A stretch of 9,026 nt of DNA from positions 1 through 9,026 of the forward strand of contig JAGPFT010000082.1 of NCBI GenBank assembly GCA_018056405.1, in the 5' to 3' direction. Below are positions 1-6,458 of the stretch, piece by piece (the first letter of the stretch is position 1; the number at the start of each line of letters is the position of its first letter). The notes under the pieces were generated by a model, which was given only the letters and a program-made list of their open reading frames with translations, was not told the DNA's origin and searched no databases. This stretch comes from Anaerolineae bacterium (GTDB lineage Bacteria; Chloroflexota; Anaerolineae; Aggregatilineales; Aggregatilineaceae). The position numbers were made by a program, and so were the translations under genes.

Positions 1-457
1 CGGCGCGGACGGCGTCTTTCGCCTCGCGCATGTAGGTGCCTTCGCGGGCCAGCCAGAGCACGACCAGGTCGGTGCCGAGCGCCTGGGCGATGTCGAGCAT
101 CTTGTGCGAGCGCTCGCGGGCGTAGGCGCGCGCCGCCGGGTCGTTGGCCGTGTACGCGCCGTCCACTGTCAGGGGATGCTCCCACAGACGCGGCGCGACG
201 AACTCCGCCGCCAGCCCCATCCCGTCGAGCTTCGCCCTGAGAGCGCGCGCTTCTGCCTCAATCTGCGCGGCGCTCTTGGTGTCCAGATCGGGCACGGCGT
301 CGTCGTCGTGGAACTGCACCGCGTCGAAGCCCAGGCGCTGGTAGGCTTCCAGCTTCTTCTCGAAGGGCACGCTGGGGCGGACGGGCGGCCCGAAGGGGTC
401 GGCCCCCTCGTGAATGTTCCAGGGGCCGAAGGAGAAGCGATAACCGTACTTTTCCAT
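1..457 (-). CDS. xylA: Xylose isomerase, class I, N-terminal part (runs off the left edge)
   Basis: This is the first 152 codons of a TIM-barrel sugar isomerase that would interconvert D-xylose and D-xylulose in the cytosol using two divalent metals. The translation opens with MEKYGYRFSFGPWNIHEG and then shows DPFG (20-23), FHDDD (49-53), HP (94-95), TAND (103-106) and W135 followed by REG (138-140) and AKD (146-148). These match the order and spacing of the short, actinobacterial-type XylA. H50 and D53 correspond to its catalytic His54-Asp57 pair, and W135 to Trp137. The start at 457 is supported by GGAG nine bases upstream. The metal-binding Glu/Asp residues lie in the missing part, so another sugar specificity is possible. 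The position usually held by Phe94 appears to be Trp92. Its 3' end is outside the window. The nearest gene upstream, argH, is 583 bases away on the same strand, too far and too repeat-filled to suggest one operon. Confidence 0.82.
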   Translation of the reverse strand, partial: MEKYGYRFSFGPWNIHEGADPFGPPVRPSVPFEKKLEAYQRLGFDAVQFHDDDAVPDLDTKSAAQIEAEARALRAKLDGMGLAAEFVAPRLWEHPLTVDGAYTANDPAARAYARERSHKMLDIAQALGTDLVVLWLAREGTYMREAKDAVRA

Positions 458-640
458 GAAGTCTCTCTCCCTAAAGTAGGTGTCAGCGATCAGCCTTCAG
501 CGCCAAGCGCGAAGGGAGCGCGCCGAAGGGCCGGTGTGCCTGCCTGGACTCTATGCCAAAGCGGGGGAAACGACAAGCGTCAGAGTGGGTGCGGGCAAAA
601 CCTGTCAGGTAGGGGCGCTGCTCTGCTGCGTCCTGGTTTG

Positions 641-734
641 CCTCACCTCCGCTCGGCTCGCTGACGCGGGCCTCACCGCCCCCTATCCAACGTGGAGAGG
701 GGGCGAGCCGAGCGCAGCGAGGCTGGGGGTGAGG
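641..734. repeat. Palindromic repeat module Y, copy 1
   Basis: A 94-bp nested palindrome in the spacer between xylA and argH. The outer arms are cctcacctccgctcgg on the left and a ccgagcg...gggtgagg right arm ending at 734. The core hairpin at 678-704 has 12-base arms around the loop acg, with one disrupted pair in the left arm (ccctatcc against ggagaggg). Related copies lie at 864-957 and 8762-8853. The stretch from 458 to 640 shows no gene or repeat I can name. Confidence 0.8.
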
Positions 735-745
735 TTGCGGTCGCC

Positions 746-776
746 CTCTCAATGCTTCTCACGCTGCTGTCCGCCC
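746..776. repeat. Repeat tag element, copy 1
   Basis: The core ctcaatgcttctcacgctgc followed by tgtccgccc recurs nearly unchanged at 8866-8900 and, in inverted orientation, at 2521-2557. It directly follows module Y here, as it does at the right end of the window, so it behaves as the terminal module of a larger composite repeat. Confidence 0.8.
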
Positions 777-785
777 GCCCCTACA

Positions 786-846
786 GGCCTCTCCCCCTCA
801 ATCCCCCTCTCCAGCCGAGCTAGAGAAGGGGCCAGAGGGAGGGGCC
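786..846. repeat. Repeat module X, short copy
   Basis: Begins ggcctctccccctcaatccc and ends gagggaggggcc. The same ends bound copies of about 116 bp at 6115-6230 and 8628-8744. This copy lacks roughly 55 bp of the middle, including the segment with gggggacttt, consistent with an internal deletion. From 841 onward, 40 bp that include ccgaaatacagacc and run into module Y are identical to 8739-8778. Confidence 0.75.
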
Positions 847-863
847 TTCTGCCGAAATACAGA

Positions 864-957
864 CCTCACCCCCGCTCGGCCCCCTGACGAGGGCCTCGCC
901 GCCCCCTCTCCAACGTGGAGAGGGGGCAAGCCGAGCACAGCGAGGCGGGGGGTGAGG
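864..957. repeat. Palindromic repeat module Y, copy 2, with perfect hairpin
   Basis: A second 94-bp copy of module Y. The core at 901-927 is a perfect hairpin: 12-base arms gccccctctcca and tggagagggggc around the loop acg. The outer arms cctcaccccc and gggggtgagg pair again. There is no T-run on either side, so it is not a classical intrinsic terminator, although it could still stabilise or end the argH transcript arriving from the right. The remainder to 1040 shows no recognisable signal. Confidence 0.82.
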
Positions 958-1040
958 TAGAACAGCGCGCATGATCGCCATACGCCCCTACGGAGGCGCA
1001 GCAAAGCAGCCCTCTACCTGGATCGGTCTTGCACGCACTC

Positions 1041-2426
1041 TCAAGGTGCGTCCGCTCCTCGCTCTCCCAGCCAGGCCCGCGCCCGCGCGAGCTGCCCCGC
1101 GACCTCGCCCGTCCCGCCGAAGGCCGACCGCCGCGCCACCGCCGCGTCGAAGTCGAAGACCTGCGTCACATCCGCGCCGAAGGCGTCGCAGAACGCCCGG
1201 TAATCATCGAGCGTCAGGGCGGAGAGCGGCACGCCCTTCGCCTCCGCCAGGCGGACGGCACGCCCGGCCAGCCCGTGCGCCTGGCGGAAGGGCACGCCCC
1301 GCCTCACCAGGTAGTCGGCCAGGTCGGTGGCCAGCATTCCCTCGTCCAGCGCGGCGCGCATCCGCTCCGGCACCAGCGTCAGCGCGCGCACCAACTCGGC
1401 CAGCGGCGGCAGCAGCGCGCTCAGCGTGTCGTAGGCGTCGAAGAGCGGCTCTTTGTCCTCCTGCAGGTCTTTGTTGTAGCCGCTGGGCAGCCCCTTGAGC
1501 GTCGCCAGCAGCCCGGCCAGATGCCCAATCAGTCGCCCGGCCTTGCCCCGCGCCAGTTCGAGCGGGTCGGGGTTGCGCTTCTGGGGCATCAGGCTGCTGC
1601 CAGTGCTGTAGCGCTCGTCCAGGCGGACGAAGCCGAAGGCGGGATTGGCGAAGACGATCAGGTCTTCGGCCAGGCGGCTGAGATGCGCGCCGATCAGCGC
1701 GGCGGCGAAGAGGAACTCGGCGACGTGATCGCGGTCGGCCACGGCGTCCAGGCTGTTGGGCGCGGGCGCGCGGAAGCCCAGACGCTCGGCCAGGCGTTGG
1801 CGGTCAATGGGGTAGGGTGTTCCGGCCAGCGCGCCCGCGCCGAGCGGACATTTGTCGCGCCAGGCGTCGGCGAACCCCTCCAGCCGCGCCACGTCGCGGG
1901 CCAGCGCCCAGAAGTGACTTAGCAACCAGTGCGCGGCGCTGACCGGCTGGGCGGGCTGGAAGTGCGTCGTGCCGGGCATGATCGTGCCGCTGTGCTGTTC
2001 CGCCTGGGCCAGCAACGCGGCCATCAGCTCGGCCAGCAGCGCCGTCAGGCGCGGCACGGCGTCCAGCAGCCACAGCAGCACGTCGGTCGCCACCTGATCG
2101 TTGCGGCTGCGCCCGGTGTGCAGCTTGCCCGCCACCGGCCCGGCGACCTCGCCCAGCCGCCGCTCAACAGCGGTGTGAATGTCCTCATCGCCCGGCGCGG
2201 GGGCGAACTGCCCGGCGGCGAACTCGGCGCGCACGCGCTCCAGCCCGGCGATCAGCGCGTCACGCTCTTCGGCGGTAAGCACACCGCCATCGGCCAGCGC
2301 CTCGGCCCAGGCGATGCTGCCGCTGATGTCGGCATCGTACAGCCGCCAGTCGAAGCGCAGGCTGTCGTTGAGCCGGCGCACGGCGTCGTCAGTCGGTTGG
2401 GAAAATGCTCCGCCCCAGAGTGTCAT
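1041..2426 (-). CDS. argH: Argininosuccinate lyase
   Basis: A cytosolic enzyme of the fumarase/aspartase superfamily that splits argininosuccinate into arginine and fumarate, the last step of arginine synthesis; the family works as a homotetramer. The 461-residue product has the normal length. Recognised segments are MTLWGGAFSQ at the start, NDSLRFDWRLY (20-30), EDIHTAVERRLGE (81-93), KLHTGRSRNDQVATD (101-115), TTHFQPAQP (153-161) with H155, and the superfamily signature GSSLMPQKRNPD (276-287) carrying the catalytic serine loop. The ORF extends 15 codons upstream to 2471. The start at 2426 is preferred because WGGxF lies at the N-terminus in known family members and AAAGGG sits six bases before it. 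No other arginine gene (such as argG) is in the window. It is transcribed divergently from the VWA/FHA gene. Nothing suggests inactivation. Confidence 0.97.
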   Translation of the reverse strand: MTLWGGAFSQPTDDAVRRLNDSLRFDWRLYDADISGSIAWAEALADGGVLTAEERDALIAGLERVRAEFAAGQFAPAPGDEDIHTAVERRLGEVAGPVAGKLHTGRSRNDQVATDVLLWLLDAVPRLTALLAELMAALLAQAEQHSGTIMPGTTHFQPAQPVSAAHWLLSHFWALARDVARLEGFADAWRDKCPLGAGALAGTPYPIDRQRLAERLGFRAPAPNSLDAVADRDHVAEFLFAAALIGAHLSRLAEDLIVFANPAFGFVRLDERYSTGSSLMPQKRNPDPLELARGKAGRLIGHLAGLLATLKGLPSGYNKDLQEDKEPLFDAYDTLSALLPPLAELVRALTLVPERMRAALDEGMLATDLADYLVRRGVPFRQAHGLAGRAVRLAEAKGVPLSALTLDDYRAFCDAFGADVTQVFDFDAAVARRSAFGGTGEVAGQLARARAWLGERGADAP

Positions 2427-2486
2427 GATCGGCCCTTTGTGGTGACTCAGTGCGCGCTGGCGGAAGTCCACCAGCGGCTGTCCGAT

Positions 2487-2505
2487 GGTTTACTCACCCT
2501 AAACC
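2487..2505. promoter_or_regulatory. Short inverted repeat upstream of argH
   Basis: GGTTTA and TAAACC form a perfect 6-bp inverted repeat with a 7-base spacer, about 60 bases upstream of the argH start. It lies in the only AT-richer patch there, so it could be an operator or part of the argH promoter. It does not resemble the ArgR box consensus, and I assign no regulator. Short palindromes also occur by chance. Confidence 0.2.
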
Positions 2506-2520
2506 TCTCCCCGCCAGCAG

Positions 2521-2740
2521 TTCAGGGGCGGACAGCAACGCGAGAAGCATTGAGATGAACAAGGTGATGGTGTGTGCGATAGTAACCCCACCCCTAAATC
2601 CCCTCCCCACGTGGTGGGGAGGGGACTTCATAGCGGCCTGACTCCCCCTCTCCACCATGTGGAGAGGGGGCCGGGGGGTGAGGCTAGACGTGAGATGTTC
2701 GCCTGTCTTCACGTTCACTCAACCCCTGTCCGCCCCTGAA
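2521..2740. repeat. 220-bp segment bounded by a perfect 15-bp inverted repeat, MITE-like
   Basis: TTCAGGGGCGGACAG at 2521-2535 is exactly complementary to CTGTCCGCCCCTGAA at 2726-2740. The left end (2521-2557) is the tag element in inverted orientation. Inside are two perfect GC-rich hairpins: 2600-2624 (arms cccctccccac and gtggggagggg, loop gtg) and 2644-2670 (arms ccccctctccac and gtggagaggggg, loop cat), followed by ggggggtgagg as in module Y. There is no coding sequence and no clear target duplication at the ends. It could be a non-autonomous mobile element or a rearranged copy of the composite repeat. Confidence 0.6.
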
Positions 2741-2767
2741 CCGCCCGCAAGGAGGGAGTTGCGTCTG

Positions 2768-2800
2768 CTCCCCCTTTCTCCGCTCGCGGGGAAAGGGGGC
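2768..2800. repeat. GC-rich hairpin upstream of the VWA/FHA gene
   Basis: The left arm ccccctttctcc pairs with ggggaaaggggg, with one mismatch, around a short loop. It is followed by ctggggggtaggg, resembling the tails of the other intergenic palindromes. There is no T-run. It probably belongs to the same broad repeat class rather than acting as a terminator. Confidence 0.5.
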
Positions 2801-2969
2801 TGGGGGGTAGGGAGTCAGTCAGGCCCAACCGTGCACCTGTTTCCGCCCTGGTGTACTCAGCCGTTGTCCACGAAGCGCTTCATCCGGTGAGGCGCAGCGG
2901 GGGCGCATACCCGCCCGCAGACAGGTGGCATTCACTGTAGCATCGGCGCGTTGATCGCGCGAGATTCCA

Positions 2970-2997
2970 TTCGACTCAACAAACCTGTTGCGTCGAA
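2970..2997. promoter_or_regulatory. Imperfect palindrome, candidate operator of the VWA/FHA gene
   Basis: TTCGACTCAAC and GTTGCGTCGAA are inverted repeats matching at 10 of 11 positions with a 6-base spacer (AAACCT). The right arm overlaps a possible -35 hexamer, TTGCGT, at 2988-2993. It lies about 130 bases before the gene start, in the part of the spacer free of GC-rich repeats. This arrangement fits a dimeric regulator site, but no regulator family is implied by the sequence. Confidence 0.35.
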
Positions 2998-3017
2998 GCA
3001 CTAACCTATCGCACAAT
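2988..3017 (+). promoter_or_regulatory. Possible promoter of the VWA/FHA gene
   Basis: TTGCGT and CACAAT are separated by 18 bases in the least GC-rich stretch before the gene. Both hexamers match the housekeeping sigma consensus only partly. The case rests on position and base composition, so it is a weak call. Confidence 0.22.
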
Positions 3018-3126
3018 AAGGGCGAGAGCTTCTTGGACTGGGACTGGAAGCCTGTCATGGCGGTTTTCCTGACGCAGCCCCCTGCGCTACCCGGCAGCAG
3101 GAGGGTCGTGTCAGGCCGGAGACATA

Positions 3127-5874
3127 GTGAGGTCGCTCATGTTTTCCCTGAAGGTCATTTTTCGCTGGCTGGCGATCCTGGTTCTGCTCGGCCTGGCTGT
3201 GCCACCGCCGGGAACCGGCCACGCGCAAGCGCCATCGCAACTGGTGATCAACTCCCCGGAACTAACCGACCTGGGAGAGGACGGGCTGCAACTGGGGCTG
3301 TACTTCACTCTCACCGACAGCGAGGGGCGTGTCGTGCCCAGCGCGCACGTGCAGTCAGCGCGGATTCAGCTTGACGACGGCGAGATGGTGGACAATGCCG
3401 CCTTCGAGCAGCCGACCTCTCCCTTCTACATCGCGCTGGTGCTCGATGCCAGCGGTAGCATGGCGCCCGCCGCCGCCGCCATGCGTGAAGCGGCGATCCA
3501 GGCCATCGGCAACGCGCCGGAACAGGCGCAGTTCGCCGTGATTCGCTTCAACGACAGCATTGACGTGCTGCAAGACTTCACCAGCGACCGCAACCGCGCC
3601 GCCAACGCCGTCGGCGACGTGCAGCCGGTCAACCTGAAAGGGACGTGTCTCTACGACGCGACCTATCGCGCCATCGAAGAACTCAGCAAAGCGCCCGCTG
3701 GCCGTCGCGCCGTCGTCGTCTTCACCGACGGCACCGACCGCCTGCGCCCTGCGCCAGATACCACGCCATGCAGCACGCATACATTCGCCCAGGTAGTGGA
3801 CTACGCTACGGCAAGCACATCGCGCGTGCCCATTCACACCATTGGCCTGCGCACCAATGACCTCAACCCGACCGAGCTGCGCAATATGGCCGTCCAGACG
3901 GGCGGTCTGTCCGCTGTTGGTGAGCAGGCCGAGCTAAACACGTTGTTTGGCGACATCATGGAAGCGCTCAAGAGTCAGTGGTTGGCGACAGGCATCTTCT
4001 TCCCCGATCGTGGGATGCACACGGCCACGCTGATCGTTACCTTGACCGACGGCACCCGGCTCTCGGCGTCCACGCAGTTCGAAGTGCCGCGCGACTTCGC
4101 CCAGCCCCAGACACCGACCCCCACCCCCACGCCTATCGTCGTCGGCCTGGAGATACTCTCGGCGCGCTGGGATCAGGGCGAGGACATGCTCTACCTGGAG
4201 GTGCGCGTCCGGGGCGAGGGGGCGATCAGCAGCTACCGCTTCGACTTTTTCGACGCCAACAACCAGCTTCTAGACAGCAAGACAGTGCCCAGGCCACTGT
4301 CCTCGCCGGTAGCTATTGCGGCGGTCAACCTCAACGGCAGGATGCGCGTCGAGCTGCGCGCCCTCGACCGGGCGGGCGAGTTCATCGCCTGGCCCGGCGA
4401 GCGCGACCAGATGATAGACAAAGTGACCTATGAGTTCACCATTCTGCGGCCCACACCCACCCCTCCGCCCGTCCCGCCGACGGAGATTCCCATTGAAGTG
4501 ATCATTGACAGCATCGGCTACGACCAGGAGTCGGACCTCATCACGCTCCACCTGACCCTGATCGGCAAGGAACAGATCGGCGGTTTGCAGATCAATGCGG
4601 TGGACGCCAAGACAAGCCAGCTCACAACGGTCTACAACGTCGAGGTCGCCGAGACTATTCCTGTGGGAGCGGAAGGGCTGGAGCCGCTCAAGGATTACCG
4701 CTTCCAGGTCATCGCCCAGAGTCCCGGCGGGCAGAACCTGACGCGCAGCAATGTGATGCCCTTTGTCTACACGCCGAAGCTGACGCCCACGCCCGCGCCG
4801 ACCGCCACGCCGACCCTGACGCCCACGCCAGAGCCGGTCGAGGTGGTCATCTCTGTGCGCCAGGACGAGCAAACCCAAGAATTCATCTTCACTGTCCAGG
4901 TTCAGAACGAAGACCTGGTTGCCAGCTATAAGCTGCAACTGCGCGACAAGAACGGCCTGGTCAAGGGCGAGTACGTCTACGAAGCGCCGCTGCGCCAGGA
5001 AATCCGCCTGCCCGAACTGGAGCCGGGCGATTACACGGCGGTGATGGAAGCCTACGGGCCGGACGGCAAGCGCATCGAGACGGGCAACGTGGCCTTCACC
5101 TATTCGGTGCCGCCGACGCCCACGCCCACCGCTTCGCCCACGCCGACCGCCTCGCCGACTCCCACCCCTGCGCCCGGTGCCATCGAGAAGCTGACCGATA
5201 ACGTGCGCGACAACCCGATTCTGGCGCTGGTCATCGCCCTGATCGGCTTTGCGCTGGTGGTCGTGCTGTTTCTGCTGGTGCGCCCGCGCAAGAAGTCTTC
5301 GACCGGCACCGGCTTCCTGGCCGAGCAGACTGGCTTCTACCAGATGCCGTCCGGCGCGACGGGCGGCAAGGCGGCGGGAGGGCCTGCTGCCCCGCCACCC
5401 CCCGTCAACATTGCGCCACCCGGCCCCGCCGAAGAGGCGACTAACGTCTACACCGACGTGTTCGACTTCGTGGGCACGCTGGAAGTCCGCCGCTCGCCGG
5501 CCATGCCGCGCATCGGGGCGAGCGTGGCCATCCCTTCGGTGCCTTTCCGCATCGGGCGCGGCACGCAGCAGCAGAACGATCTCACGCTGCAAGAGGATAC
5601 CAGCGTCTCGCGCAGCCATGCGGTGATTACCTTTGAGGGCGGCAGGTTCACCATCACCGATCTGGGCAGCGCTAACGGTACGCGCGTGGACGGCGTGCGC
5701 ATCACCGCCCAGCAGCCGTACCCGCTGCACGCGGGCGCGGTTATCCTGCTCGGCAAGGGCACGGAGCTGATCTTCTACCCCAGCACGCCCGATAGCGGCG
5801 CTGGCCCCGCCCCGCGAGGCGGCGACATGGCCCGCACGGATTACGTGGACTGGGATCAGCACAATCAAGGCTGA
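3127..5874 (+). CDS. Membrane-spanning VWA-FHA protein with three Thr-Pro-linked Ig-like repeats
   Basis: A 915-residue probable surface sensor or scaffold. In order it shows a signal peptide (1-35, with hydrophobic ILVLLGLAV and a cleavage-like GHAQA), a VWA domain (about 100-290), a TPTPTPTP linker (330-336), three related beta-rich repeats (about 338-440, 455-548 and 571-660) separated by Thr-Pro linkers, a membrane helix (about 697-718) followed by RPRKK, and an FHA domain (about 800-885). The metal-site motif DASGS (107-111), T173 and D201 of FTDGTD are all present, so VWA metal binding looks intact. The FHA core has RIGRG (808-812), SRSH (828-831) and SANGT (848-852), which predicts phosphothreonine binding. 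The topology should put VWA outside and FHA in the cytosol. The start is either GTG 3127 (GGAG five bases upstream) or ATG 3139 (GAGG six bases upstream); both keep the signal peptide. The PP2C gene follows 584 bases later on the same strand. The ligand is unknown. Confidence 0.88.
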   Translation: MRSLMFSLKVIFRWLAILVLLGLAVPPPGTGHAQAPSQLVINSPELTDLGEDGLQLGLYFTLTDSEGRVVPSAHVQSARIQLDDGEMVDNAAFEQPTSPFYIALVLDASGSMAPAAAAMREAAIQAIGNAPEQAQFAVIRFNDSIDVLQDFTSDRNRAANAVGDVQPVNLKGTCLYDATYRAIEELSKAPAGRRAVVVFTDGTDRLRPAPDTTPCSTHTFAQVVDYATASTSRVPIHTIGLRTNDLNPTELRNMAVQTGGLSAVGEQAELNTLFGDIMEALKSQWLATGIFFPDRGMHTATLIVTLTDGTRLSASTQFEVPRDFAQPQTPTPTPTPIVVGLEILSARWDQGEDMLYLEVRVRGEGAISSYRFDFFDANNQLLDSKTVPRPLSSPVAIAAVNLNGRMRVELRALDRAGEFIAWPGERDQMIDKVTYEFTILRPTPTPPPVPPTEIPIEVIIDSIGYDQESDLITLHLTLIGKEQIGGLQINAVDAKTSQLTTVYNVEVAETIPVGAEGLEPLKDYRFQVIAQSPGGQNLTRSNVMPFVYTPKLTPTPAPTATPTLTPTPEPVEVVISVRQDEQTQEFIFTVQVQNEDLVASYKLQLRDKNGLVKGEYVYEAPLRQEIRLPELEPGDYTAVMEAYGPDGKRIETGNVAFTYSVPPTPTPTASPTPTASPTPTPAPGAIEKLTDNVRDNPILALVIALIGFALVVVLFLLVRPRKKSSTGTGFLAEQTGFYQMPSGATGGKAAGGPAAPPPPVNIAPPGPAEEATNVYTDVFDFVGTLEVRRSPAMPRIGASVAIPSVPFRIGRGTQQQNDLTLQEDTSVSRSHAVITFEGGRFTITDLGSANGTRVDGVRITAQQPYPLHAGAVILLGKGTELIFYPSTPDSGAGPAPRGGDMARTDYVDWDQHNQG

Positions 5875-5902
5875 GCGGCCATTTGAGAGCGTGTATGGAA
5901 AT

Positions 5903-6002
5903 CCCCTCACCCCTACACCCCTCTCCCTCAATGGAGCGAGGGGAAAACCCTGCTTCTCTCCCCTTCTCCCCTCAGAGGGAGAAGGGGACGGGGGTTGAGG
6001 GG
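5903..6002. repeat. GC-rich palindromic repeat after the VWA/FHA gene
   Basis: Outer arms cccctcaccc and gggttgagggg enclose an inner hairpin at 5960-5987 with arms ccccttctccc and gggagaagggg around a 6-base loop. It starts 28 bases after the stop codon, so it may protect or end the transcript, but it lacks a T-run. Its right end, cgggggttgagggg, recurs at 6328-6341. Confidence 0.6.
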
Positions 6003-6072
6003 TAGGTTTTCAACGGTTTGAACGGAGTGCATAGAGATGCTCTTCGCTCAGAGAATCAAAAAACCTACCCCT
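5998..6072. repeat. 75-bp inverted-repeat-bounded unit, copy 1
   Basis: The ends AGGGGTAGGTTT and AAACCTACCCCT are perfect 12-base inverted repeats. The interior begins caacggtttgaacggag and continues through a cttcgctcagagaat block. A second unit of the same length with only scattered changes lies at 6240-6314. Both are followed by gcaagg and a G-run. The unit is AT-richer than the surrounding palindromes and has no ORF. Confidence 0.8.
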
Positions 6073-6114
6073 GCAAGGAGGGGCCTGCGAGGGGAGTGGG
6101 CCATGCCAGCCACA

Positions 6115-6230
6115 GGCCTCTCCCCCTCAATCCCCCTCTCCGGCAGAGCCAGAGAGGGGGACTTTGACCGCCGGATGAGACGTTTTCCCCCTCCCTAGCT
6201 GGGTTGGGGAGGGGGCCAGGGGGAGGGGCC
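6115..6230. repeat. Repeat module X, long copy 1
   Basis: It starts ggcctctccccctcaatccc and ends ccagggggaggggcc, giving near-complementary ends. Internally it contains agagggggacttt and two GC-rich stem arms. It aligns over its whole length with 8628-8744 and in shortened form with 786-846. It sits between the two 75-bp units. Confidence 0.75.
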
Positions 6231-6239
6231 TCCGCTGTC

Positions 6240-6314
6240 AGGGGTAGGTTTTCAACGGTTTGAACGGAGCGCATTAGAGATGCCCTTCGCTCAGAGAATT
6301 AAGAACCTACCCCT
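6240..6314. repeat. 75-bp inverted-repeat-bounded unit, copy 2
   Basis: Same length and ends as the unit at 5998-6072: AGGGGTAGGTT on the left, AACCTACCCCT on the right, and the block caacggtttgaacggag inside. Two single-base length changes inside cancel out. A degenerate third start, ttttcaaacggtct, follows at about 6345 after the shared cgggggttgagggg. Confidence 0.8.
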
Positions 6315-6362
6315 GCAAGGAAGGGGGCGGGGGTTGAGGGGGGCTTTTCAAACGGTCTCTGA

Positions 6363-6410
6363 GTCAGGAGTCTTGAGTCTGGAACACGGGATAATCTGAC
6401 GGCTCCTGAC
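6363..6410. promoter_or_regulatory. Inverted repeat around a GATAAT box upstream of the PP2C gene
   Basis: GTCAGGAG (6363-6370) and CTCCTGAC (6403-6410) are perfect inverted 8-mers. Between them lies GATAAT at 6390-6395, a fair -10 hexamer with no good -35 at normal distance. It is the last non-repeat sequence before the phosphatase gene, 49 bases before its start, so it is a plausible promoter/operator region. Confidence 0.28.
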
Positions 6411-6458
6411 CCCAATGGTTTTCGGTCGTTTCCTCGATGAGCACAAAGGCTGATGATT

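Noticed and set aside
104..664. 186-codon plus-strand open frame at the left edge
   Set aside because: It overlaps the minus-strand xylose isomerase, whose conserved motifs are in frame, and then runs into a non-coding spacer.
901..927. Intrinsic terminator for argH
   Set aside because: The stem is perfect, but no T-run follows on either strand and the same hairpin occurs in other spacers, so it is called a repeat.
641..957. CRISPR array
   Set aside because: The repeats are few, long and modular, with no regular spacer lengths, and no cas gene is present.
480..1004. Short open frames in the xylA-argH spacer
   Set aside because: They read through palindromic repeat modules that recur in other spacers in different frames and lack protein-like composition.
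1029..1922. 297-codon plus-strand open frame opposite argH
   Set aside because: argH is unambiguous on the other strand, and the plus-strand product resembles no family.
2427..3126. tRNA or riboswitch in the divergent spacer
   Set aside because: No cloverleaf with a T-loop GTTCGA-type core or known leader motif was seen. The structure there is accounted for by simple hairpins.
4270..5931. 553-codon open frame on the minus strand opposite the VWA/FHA gene
   Set aside because: It lies wholly opposite a gene with a clear domain series. Its translation is Arg/Gly/His-rich low complexity with no recognisable domain, as expected for the antisense of GC-rich coding DNA.
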